In this document: positions 23,701-35,700 of the stretch, one piece after another | Position numbering within the stretch: position 1 is the stretch's first letter | How the letters are laid out: the number at the start of each line of letters is the position of its first letter | From: Phoronis australis | Lineage: Eukaryota; Phoronida; Phoronidae | Reading direction: 5' to 3' | Length of the DNA: 64,000 nt | Assembly (NCBI GenBank): GCA_002633005.1 | Contig: NMRA01000001.1 | Location: 1,089,755-1,153,754, forward strand | Made by a program: the position numbers and the translations under genes | Notes under the pieces: model-generated | Seen by the model: the letters and a program-made list of their open reading frames with translations, nothing else | What the model was told of the DNA's origin: nothing | The model's database searches: none

Positions 23701-26700
23701 TAATTGTCAATCTATTTTGCCGCTCTCTTTCTGTAATTTGAATCCTTGTTTGTTGAAGAGGTGAGACCACAAAATCTTTTGAAGCAATGTCGGTTTTTAC
23801 ATTGTGAAAATTGTTTGCAAACATGTCAAACCTCCTTAAAACATAGTTTACCAACGAATCAGTTTCTTTTTCTTTATACAATGCAGCTAAAAACTTGCAT
23901 TACCCGTTATCATAATGTGGACACGGTATTATTCACCAGGATCGAAATTGAAGGGTCTATGCTGGCAGGGGAAATAGTGCCAAAACTGAAGAGCGAAATG
24001 CAGCGCATCCTGTTGAACAATAAGGCCAAGCGAGAGCAGGTGACACGACTACAGGGGGAGCTGAAGGCTGCTAGAAACGAGGTAGCCGTATACAGGCAGC
24101 AGAAGGAAGAGATAGAGAAGAGATGTAGTGGGCTAGAGGTAGGCAGGCCCCAATTCATCTGTCATGGCTTTTAATCAGGGCTTGGAATTTGTCGCGGAAA
24201 CGCGGATTTCCGCTTTTTTCAAATGTTCTGTCCGCGCATTTTATTATATTTCCGCGTAAAAAAATCGGATTTGATATAAAATTTCCGCGGCAAATTCCTT
24301 TCTTACCGCGGCGTTGTCGACGACGTTCACCTCAAAAAGCGGAAGTTGCTCTTTATGTTTCGGAGGAACGTAAATTGTCAACATTGCCGGGGCATCTGGG
24401 ATAGCGTGGTGGGATTTTCAATGGAGTCTCGTGTGATTGTAAACTGTGGTGACAAATACTACGGCTCTGCAGCCAAAAAGTGTGTGGGGGTGGGAGTGGA
24501 GGAGTGGATGGATGAGATAAAAAGACGCAGACGCATGCTACTGATGGTGGTAAGGTTTTTTTTATAGTCCTACCGATTTTTGTTGGCGAAAGGTTCACAT
24601 CGACTATTTCAAGGCTGGGTTGCGCAGCTGGGTAGCGCGCATGTTTTGGGCCATAAAAGTTTCCGCGTTTTTTGTCACTGGTCATTCCAAGCCCTGTTTA
24701 ATGCATGAAATTATTTTTTTCTTTACTGGATTTTTGCTTGTTTCATCACTGCCTTACGTGTTTACATTGGTATAGTGATCCTACGTGAAAGACTTAGGTA
24801 GACCTTTCCATTTCTGACTTGTCAGATCTCAATCATTTTGACTTAGTTTACCACACAGTGCAATGAATGACTTGTAAATGAACCATCGGTATTCCCCAAC
24901 GCCACACTGTACATTTGAATAAACCAAACACTGGGCAGTGATTGGTGCCTTGTTTCATTTTCATGATAACTCTGGTTTATGAAAATGTTTTGCTGTTATT
25001 ATGTCATGTAAATATTCCTAGTATCGTAGCCATAATTAAGAGGTATTTTAATTTTCATGACCATTCGCCATTACTGTGTAAAGATGCCCCTCTGCAAGCA
25101 AATGGCTTGTCTTATATTTCCAGACGACTTCATCTGTTGTAAATTTATGATATCAGTCAACTGAGACCCTAGTAAATAAAACTGTGGTTTGAAACTACGA
25201 TCATAAAGATTCATAGTTAAACCAGTCTAGATCGAAACAAAACTGAAATTTATGTGGTTCCAGGAAACAATACAACGACTTGAGGCTGATCTTGACGCCA
25301 TCACACCAGATTCAATGGGAGTGAATGGTCGAGAGAAAGCACTCAAGAGGCAATTGGAGGTCCTAAGGAGTGAGAGGGAGTCTCTCTGTCTGGAGTTAGA
25401 GGTTAGCAGTTGTTAATTAAAGACTCTTATTTGTTTGAAACCATCCACTTACTGGCTGCACCAGGTTGTCTTTTGATATCATTTGAGTGATGTAATTGAG
25501 AGGCCAGCCTGTTTCTTCAAGATGTAACTAAAGTCAGAAACCCTCCTTGGTCTAGACAGCATTGACTTTTGAAGTATTGATAGTTTTTCAGGTGTTAGTA
25601 GTTACTTTTTTCTATGATTAATGTAATGATAACCTATTACTGTCTTATGACAATTTGGAAACTGATTCTTGATTTTCGTGAAACTTGCTTTGACTGTCAA
25701 AAACGAAATGTCAGACTGCTCAACACCATAAGCCAAGTAAGGGCTTGCAAGGTTGAGCAGTCAAAGAAAGCACCATTGTGAGTGAGCAACATACCTATGT
25801 TGGTGTTTTCAATGGTTAACTTTGTGATTTGAAGTACTATCTAATGAGTGTACGTTTTGCTTAGATGCCATATATTTTTATTGTTTTTTTGGCCTAGTAA
25901 ATCCAGTGTCCCACCTATCTATTCTTTAGGAACTCAAAAACACACTGGCTGAGGTTGGTTCAAGTGAAGAACATGTGACGGAAATAAATGCAGAGCTTCG
26001 TCAACAGATGGCGCAGATGGTCTCAGATTGTGATGAAGATAAACGAGTAGCATTGGAGAAGTAGGTCTTTGCGGATATTAATATTCATGAATGTAGGAAG
26101 ACGTGTTCCATTAATTCATTGGTCTAACATAAACGTATGATTTTTAGGAGCACGTGAATGTTCACATTCTTTTTTGTTTATGAGGCTGATTTGGTTTCAT
26201 GGCTTCTAGAAGGCACCAGGTAGCAATCAGTCAGAGTCATGATGTATGACTGGAAATTGAGTACACAATGGAGAATTTTGGCTGTGCGCTTATTCCCAAA
26301 GGCTCACATTATGTTCTGTTTTTTAACATTAAAGTTTTCTCTGAGTTATAAAAGGCTCTCTTCTTTGCGTTACAATTGTCAACATTAAGTAACAGTCTTC
26401 TTGCATTGCAGCTGTGAGAAATAAATCAAATTCTGCCCAGCACATTAACCTTACAAATGAAAGGACGGACCGTACAACTTTGATTTCTAATTTCAAATTT
26501 GACTTTCATCTCTTAGATGTCAAGAGGCTTGTCTTCAGCACCATGAGAACACAAAGGAACATCTACGTCAAGATCTGGAAGAGCAGCATGCCAAGATATG
26601 TGCGGAGTTGACTCATGACTTTGAAATGCGCTTGAAGAAACTGCGTGAAGAGTGCGATGAAACATTACGTGAGCTCGATGGCGTTAAGGAGATGTACGTG

Positions 26701-29700
26701 GTCACGTGTCGGGAGAAGGACGAACTGGAAGATGTTTGCAAAAGGAAGTTTGAGAAGGAGTTGGAAAATAAGTTGACTGAGGTGAGGCGTGGTCTAAAGT
26801 TGATTGGCAGGCAAAACTCCACTCTGTGTCATACAGTAGTTTTAGTAGTAGATTTAAACATAGGGATTTTGCATAAATTAATGAATATGTTTGCAGAGAT
26901 TGGTATTGTCCTTTTTGCAAATATGTTGAAATTAAGAGTAGAAATTTGGGGGATATTCTCTCTTCTTTCTGCCTGCCAACCAGAAATGTAGGTGTTTTAT
27001 GTAAGCAAATGATTTTCTATCATCCCTTGCACATGTGATGTCTCCTCTATCCCTTTTAGATCATTTGCTGTTGATTTGTGAAATGTAGCTTGTTATTGTG
27101 TATGGGTTCTAGAGTGTCAGAGTGCTGCCCATGTGGTTTGATCATGAGCTGTAGTGATGCAATGTCTGTTGTTTTTTCATTTTTTCTGAACATACTTTTC
27201 CAATCACCTCTTCTGTGACATTAAATGATTATTACTTTTAATATTTTTTTGTAAAATGAACTCCTGTTTTCATTGTGTTAAATATAGAACGGGTATAACA
27301 TTCTTTATGCCCATAATCTTAGTAACAGTGGGGGTGCCCCCTTTCTTGTAGATGAAAGCACAGCTGGAAAAGGAGAAAGAAGAAGATCTTACACACCTCA
27401 GGGAAATGGAGACTCACAATCTGACAGAAATCAAAGAGAATTGGTCAAAGACACAGGAGTCACAGTTACAACGCCTTGTGGAGACCAAAGTGAGTTTTAA
27501 CAGACTTATTTCACCTGTCACCTAGTTTGTTCTGAGGCCAAAAGAGAGAGCCACTTTGAGTTAGATAACCTCTGTCTGAGTCATGGTATTGTGCCTCATC
27601 CTGTTAGACTCAGTAGAACATCTGGGGTGTCAAGTTTTCCCAGGAAAATGATAGCCAAGGCAGACACCTGAGGTGCAACAACTGCCATCCTGCAGAGGTC
27701 TGTATAACTCAAGTGCTGAAGCCAGATGAGGCTGAAATCACCCGTGTTGTTTCGCAAAATTCGGGCTGCTCGCCTTGGGAAGAAATTGCCACTGATACTT
27801 AGAAATTGATTCTGGGCAATGGATTCGGAGTAAATCTTAGCTCCATGTTTGTTTTGAGACTGGTAAAGCTATATTAGGGCTAAATGTTACTTCCAAATCG
27901 CATTCTAGATTTAACATTTGCTCCTTTCTTAAAAGAACATTATTGGACTAGGATTGTTATAATTGTGTTTTGTAAGTTATATCAGTGTCATTTAACTTAA
28001 AAACTTTAATACACGTTGCACTCATTTGTGTCCTGGATTGTCTCATTTTTTACTTGCTTTGTCATGGTTGTTAAACTATATCACTTCGATTGTACTTGCA
28101 GGTAACTGCAGCCAAAACTCAATGGTTCCAAGAGCAGAAGATGGCGAGAGAAAAAGCCATACGGAATGCTGTTGATCTAGCTGAGCAGAAACTGAAATTA
28201 GATTACGAGTCTAGGAGAGATGGAGAAATTCAACAACAGATTGCTGAAGGTTATTAATGAATTATTTTACTTTTAATTAGTTGTTGAGTGTGCAATTCAG
28301 GGTCAGAATTTCTGATACCAAATTGGTCATGCTGTCTAAAAACAAAAGAAAAATCCGTGTTCTTAATGTCACTAAAACTGCATATTATGTTATGCTCATG
28401 AGATAACATCTTGTGTGTTCTCCTCTGCATATGGTGAATCGCATTTAATCAAAAGAAGAAAAAGAAGAAACTGGGTGATTAGGCAAGATGTGAGGAAACT
28501 TCAGTCTTAAGAGCATGAGGTTCCTCTTTCTCTAGAAAAGAAAATCTCATCAACCCACGTGTACAAGCTAATGAGACCGGTCATTGGTTGCAGACTCTAG
28601 TGTCCATCAATTGTGTGAAGGGAACTACTTTAAAGGCAGGTCTCGCTGCTCCAATATGAGGAAGTGTTGATTTAATAGTAAATAGTAAATAACAAAACTG
28701 GTCTTTGGTAAAAATTGCAGCTTGCATCTAAGAATTTTGCACTTGTTTTATTGGATGGTGTTGGTATGTAGTGTCTGTTTGTGGTCACAGAGGGGTGCGT
28801 ATTAAAGAAACCCCTAATGCAGAACTCAAGTGTTGTTTCTTAATTGGCAGTTATGGCTCTGAAGAGAAGCGTTTTTTTGTGAAATGTCAACATTTTACTG
28901 AATGTGATGCATGCTTTCACTTCATCGATGGCTTCTTGTTTCAGCCAAACCTAAATGGGAAGCAGAGAAGCGGTTAAGCTTTGAAAACGAGCTCCGTGAA
29001 CGAATAACGTGCGAGAAGGAAAAGTGGCAAGGCTTGGCTGACCAATTAATGGAAACTTCAATCAAGGAAGCTGTGTCGAAGGCAAGAACAGAATGGATGG
29101 GCAATGTAGAGAAAGGTCAACAGAGGGCATCGCTAGAAGCCGTGGCAGAACTAGAGAAAAAACATAAAGCTGAACTCGAGAACAAGGTAACGTGTCAAGT
29201 TATGGGATTGGTTTGTGTTAATCTTATTTACCATGACTGTGGAAGTGTCATCTCTCTCAGTGTTACAAATTTTAAAATAGCTTGATTACGGTAATGTCTC
29301 ACCAATTTAGGACCCTACATGGCAGACAGATGAAATGCTGTTTCTTTTATTTTTTTCATAAATGATACTTGGCACCATAATAACAATGCCATGTCCAAGA
29401 TCTGTATGACAGTTCATTTTGTCTAAAATTTTTGAGATTTTACTGTATGCCTGTTCTTATCGAGATATTACTTAGCTTGTCTTCTGGCAGCCAGTGTAGT
29501 TGAACTGCTTAATGGGTTATTAAAAACAAGCCATGTTGCTGGCTCTAACATCCTCCGTCTTGTGGCAATACATTTGCCGTATTCCTCATTTTATACCATC
29601 CTTAATTCATGTTCTTACAAGCTGTTGAGAAATGCTAATGATCTGTTTATTTGTAATCAGGTGACGTTAATGAGCTCTGTATACTTGAATACACAAGCAC

Positions 29701-32700
29701 CTGTGAAAACCTGTATGACCTTCTTTCAGGTAAGGCAAGCAGTAGATGAGGCCAAGGAAGCTTGGAATCACGAGAAGGAAAAATTGATCAAAGAGGCAAT
29801 AGAGAGCACTAGTCTAAACTTACAGAAAAGTATTGCAAAATTAACAGAGGTAAGTCCGATTTTCTATTTCTGAAATTCTCTTCACACCTGGGGAATGTTT
29901 TCTTTGAAGTGTGCGGAAAAATATTTTTTGTCTTTTCTCACTATCGCTGCAGACCCTCAATTCCATGGTTTTCTACTAGAAATAGCTTTGACAAAACTGC
30001 TTGACATTTGGATTTTTTAACACTGCTGTAGTGCTGATTATTTACAGTGATGACTTTACGTATGTTTTCTTGCTGATAATTCATTAGGCTGATGAATTGG
30101 AATTTTCTGTCTTTGAAGGATTTGGACTTCATGGGGAAGAGTAAAGAGTTGATCAGCCAAGAGCTGGAAACTGAGAGGCGCACTTGGCAGAGCGAGAGGG
30201 GCGTGATAAGTAGAGAGTTGGAGGACGTGCAGGAGAAGCTGTCTGAGACAGTAAGGTCAATGGAGAGGGTGCGAGAGAGAGGTCAGGAGGCTCAGCAAGA
30301 GGTGGAGTCACTCAAGGCGAAACTCTGGGTAAGGAGTAGATTATTCACGCGTCTGTAATGTCCTCATACTTTTCATTCCTAGTCTGCCCACTCTGACTCA
30401 TACATGTAATCGAGTTCAAGACTTTTCTATCTGAAGTTTTTTCACTGGAGTCAATGAATTTGTTCTTTGTGTAAATTAGAATGTGATGACAATTGTAACC
30501 ATCGTGAATTTGAAATCAAATCAAATCAAGGAGAAAATGAGTTCGAGTGTCAGTTTTGTCAGACATGATTGGTGACGGCTGCTTTTAAAACTGAATTTCT
30601 GTCTTGAAGGTTTTTCGCTTAAAGTGAGAAGATTCCAACATAACAACAAACTTGTATAATAAAGGTCATGCAAATGTAATTTTTATTTGAAAAGTTTTGT
30701 TTTTTACCCTGATATTGATTTACAAAATTTGCATGCTTTTTTAGAAAAGTCAGCAGGCACTAAGTGAGAAAGAGATTGAATGGCGAAACAAGATGGATTC
30801 TCAACAAGAAAGTCATGAACAGGAATACAAACAGTTCCTGACAGAACAGCGCAATGATCTCAACGTTGCTCTCAAACGATCAAGGGACGAGTTTGAAAAT
30901 GAGAAGGTATGGCACATGGATTTGAAATACATGCACAAGGAAACACAAAGTTTAACATTGTAAACAATATTTTGCTATTGCGTCCTATTGTCAGGTTGCG
31001 TTACAATTCACATAAATGGGAAACTTCAGTGTTCAAAAGAAAAGGCATAGAAATTACCTTTTAAGGTTTTGTTTTCAAGCAAACTGAACGTGTCAGTACG
31101 CATTTTTGAAAATCCAGTTATTGAGGTAATGAGATGTCATCCTAGTATCAAATTTATTTGATTGTTCATGTAAAAAACTTGTTTTGTCCAGGACCAGATT
31201 GTGACGTTACATACTGAGGCATTGAAGTCATTAACCACAAAACATGAGCAGAAACTTAGCCAGGAGATAGAGAGGGTGACACGAGAATGGGCCGCGAAGA
31301 CGGAACGTCTTCAGACATTACTGGATCAGGTACTTAGCAATAAGACATCTGGCTTCAGCAGGCTTTGAGTAATCATGAGCATTTCTAGACGTAACTGTTA
31401 TTTTTAGGATTTTTAACTGTCAAAATCATCAACAGTGAACGGAAAATCAGTTTTTTTCGGAACTTACTGCGTAACAGGATTTTCTACAGTTTTGGTGTAA
31501 CATGAAAAGGATATTTTGTCACTAACACAATGAAATCTTTGGAGATGGTTTTAGAGACTTTTTGTTATTGTTTGTACTAGATTCACGTTACAGTTAGTTT
31601 ACTCTGCATGTGTCCCTCAGATTCGCAAAAGAAATCTCTATGTGCCTGATTTTGGACTGTTTGTACGTCTCACTGTGCTTTCTCAACGTCTGCCTCAAGT
31701 TTTGATTAGCAGAAACCTAATATATCAGTAATGAGATTTGGAAGTTTTTGCATTGTTGTGACTTTGTGCTTGATCTTGTAGGAGCTCCTCTTGAATGGCC
31801 TCTTGAATCAGTTACTGTGCTTGACTGTGGATTAGAAATGGCATGGTTTAATGAATGTTTTCATGAACTTCTGTTTTCAGCAGTCAGTTGATGGTTCAGA
31901 GCATGAGAAGTGGCAGGCAGAGAGAGGTCAGTTGTTGGGTGAACTAGAACAAAAGGAGGCGCTGCTGTCCACTGCAGACCGTCACCTGGAACAGGAGGTC
32001 AACAGGCTGAGACAGGAAATGGAGTCTGCTCACCAGCGACATCTACAGGTGAGTCATAGAATGGGTTAGAGTTCATCTCAAGCATTTAAATTCACAAATA
32101 CCTCTGTTAGTGAAGCTCCAAAGGAGTTAGCCTCCTGTGTTGATCACACTGTGCCACTAAGCTAGGCTCTTATTGCTTTTCTATTTTATAACATCAAATT
32201 TTATGATTAAATGATCATGAAATGATGTATTCTGTTTCATCATCACTTTTGTACAAAACAAACTCTGGACATCATAAAATTTTCATTTGCAACGAGCTGC
32301 TCCAGTTAGCTGAACTTAGATAATTCACATTTCAGGAAGAAATGTCCAAGCTGCGTAGGGAGAGCCTTTCTCCTGAGGAGAAGCAAAAATATCTTGACGA
32401 GCTCAGTAATGCGCAGAAGCAGCTAAAACAGTTGGAGAACACGTACGAACACCAGATTGAGGCTCTGCAGGAAAAACTCCGTCAGAAAGATGTCATGATC
32501 TCTGAGCAGCAGGCACGTTTCGAGGAGCGTCTGCGAGGCGCTAACAAGGACTCGGCGGTAAAGAGCCGTGACTTTGAGCAGGAGATTGAGCAGCTTACAT
32601 TGCAACTGGAGAAGTCGGAGTCTCGACGGTCTGAACTGAAAGATCTGTTGGCCAGAACAGAACGGGACCAGGAGGAGGTCGTGGGTCGCTATAGACAGAG

Positions 32701-35700
32701 GAATGAGGAGCTGAGTGCACGCATCAACCAACTGGAAGTTGAAGATGATAGGTTGCAGGCAGAGCATGTGGTTGCCATGGAGACAATGAAAGAGAAGATG
32801 ATGCGACTGAGGACAGAGCACGACACCCTGCTTGAAGGTAAGTAACATGTTAGTCCAGACTAATGCCTAGTGTGTTTAAAAAGACTGGTAAATTAAAATT
32901 AAAAAAAATTTTGGTTGGGCATTAAGTCAAACATGGCAAATTAAAATGAGTTTTTTGAAATCTCTGATTTGGACATTTCGTCAATTCACCTAGTATATGG
33001 GTAAACACCCAGGAATCGTTATTTAGGATAGCTACTTCACTCACAAAGTTTGAGTCAAACTTAGATTTGCCGATAAAGAGGAATGTGCTATTAGAAAATT
33101 GCATGCATTTTGGGAGTTGAATTCTCAATAGATGTGTTTTCACAAAGACATGTGCTTTTTGAAAGTCCATATGCCTGTTTAAATTGGTCGTAGAAAAGTG
33201 AGTTTTCAATAGTGAAAAATTGGAAAATTTAACAGAAGCCATTTAGCTAAACATGGGCATTAACTTTAACCAAAATATTATTTTGAGCTTGATGAATTTT
33301 CTGTTGTGTTATCTGAAGAATTAATTGGATCTCCAATGTTTTAATTCCGAGTATAACATTGTTGATACACGTACTTGGGATCAGAACAATGATATGATTG
33401 TTCTCGGTCATATGGCAACCTTAAGTCATGCACTGTTCCACAGTACAGCTCTCGTTTGTCATAAAAACTTGAAATATCTTATTCTATTACCTATGCAGAC
33501 AGGGTTTACCTATAGGACAGAACTTGTTTAAGCTGTACTAAACAGTGTTGTTTGTACGTGTATCTGGTTTCATGCAGGTCTGAAACGTGAGCATGCGAAA
33601 GAAAAGCTCACATTGGAGAAGATAGCCATGTCAAATGATGACAAAGACGTGAGGGAAAAAGAGGCACAGACAGACAGGAGCGAGGTGCAGATGTCAGTCA
33701 CGGAAAAGGTCAAAGGTCAATACATGCAGACTATAAAGAAAATAAAAAGTAAGTGTTAGAATGTTTCCTATCTGTAGCTTTTGGTACACTTTCCTGAACA
33801 CGATGAAATTGATCTTCAAAAGAAATGTCCGTCAATCAATCACATTTCTTCAGACCAAGCTCCTGAAGTTTCAGGTCACATGACCTGAAATTGTGTGTCA
33901 TCGAAATTACTTGAAATGAAATGTCATGCACTCCGTTAATGTCATATTTTACATATATAAATCTAAACTGCACATTACACATCTTTCTGTTTAGAAAGTT
34001 AATTTTTTGCACTTGGTGGAAACTTTGTGGCTCTCAGCAAGCTGACATCTTTGTCGGGGAAATCTATAGTCGGCCTGTTGCAGCCCAAGTAGACCTACAG
34101 CTCAGCCAAAGTCGGACTGACTGCTGCTCAACTTTGTAGCCCAGGTGAAACTTATGCGCTGAATAGCAACCTGTCAACATTAAAATCGAAATTTGCACTC
34201 TGGAGTTATGTTGTCAACATGTCTTCGGTGTACGGTTTACATGCGAAGTATTGCCTGTGGCCATAAATGCAAAAAGTAGACAGTCAGCTTGAACCATGTA
34301 GTCCGCCTGAACCAGGGTTACAGTTCTTCACCGCAGAGAGTAATATTTTTACATTCCTTTTGTCATGATGTCAATCATTTCAAACAAATTTTTTTTTTCT
34401 AATTTAAGGTGAGGTCATGAAGCACGTGAATGAGACCAACACTCGAGCTGCCCAGACGGTGAAATCGCAAGTTGCCAAAGCCCAACACGAGACAGGAAAA
34501 CAGCTGAGGAAGTATTACCTCCAGTGTCTCAACGAGATCCTGTCTGACCCAAACTGGTGAGTTTATGAGCCCAAGTATTTTGCTGGGCTAGTGCCTAAAT
34601 TCTTGGAAACAAAGTAGGTATAGAGGTTGTCGATTCTGTATGCATGTAATTTTAATGTGGCTAGTTTGTCAAAAATCTCTATTGATGAATTACTGTTGAA
34701 AGTTAAAAATCTGCTGTGAAAGCTATAAACTGATTGTACAATCACCTGTGGCAAGCTTCATTAGTTGTAGTAAGTCCATCCGACGTGGCAGGAATTTGTT
34801 CTGGCTTGTTATGATACAATCAGTTGTGGGCTTCCTAGGAAGACATTCCAAATTCATCTTTTCCAGTCTGGCCTATTCATCACTAAAGTAGATTTCACAC
34901 TAAGGTCGGAGTTATTTCCTTTTGATTTTGGTTTAAGCATCCTTCACTGGGTGGGTTCTTTTTATCGCTGAGGCGCTTTACTTTTTGTTACAAAAATATT
35001 TCGTTTCTACCGTATGGCAAAAACGGCAGATAACAAATAGAACGTATTGAGTTGTACACATATTTTTAGGTTGGACATGCAAAATACAACCAACTTAGGG
35101 CTAACAAAGTTTAGTTGTTTCTGGTCTGTACCCTGACTCATTTTGAAACCAATGCCTCACTACTTAAAGAAAAAGTATCTCTATACAATTTCTGCACCAT
35201 CAAAGCTGGTTTGAGAGGAGGAAAAAGCAAAACACACATCAAGTGTTTTTTACAATTTACAATCTACAGAAATCACCACCACCTCATTTAAAAGGCTGAC
35301 CAGAACCAACTATGCTTTCTTGGCCTCAACTTTAATTTCAATTTAGAGGAGTGTAAACAGTGATGGGAGTGTGCTCATTGCTTAACGCTGCCAGCTTATT
35401 ACACCTGTCCAGTTTACCTGGAGAAACCTGACGTAAAAGTGGCACCACCATGTTTAATTAATTAGTGTGTTATTCAGTTGTCAAAGATTCATTCACCTGC
35501 TAGATAACTACCTCATGCGAAACGTGTGTGGCTCAATTCTATTGTCAAGCATTAGTAGCTTGTCACCTCTTGATAACTTAATGAAGTAGAAAGCTACAAC
35601 AGTGGCTGTATTTCCTCATGGTTGATTTTCTCATGTGTTGCCAAGCAACGGCTTGTTACGCATAATCATGTTGTAAAAGCTTCCCAGCAATTGAATTATT

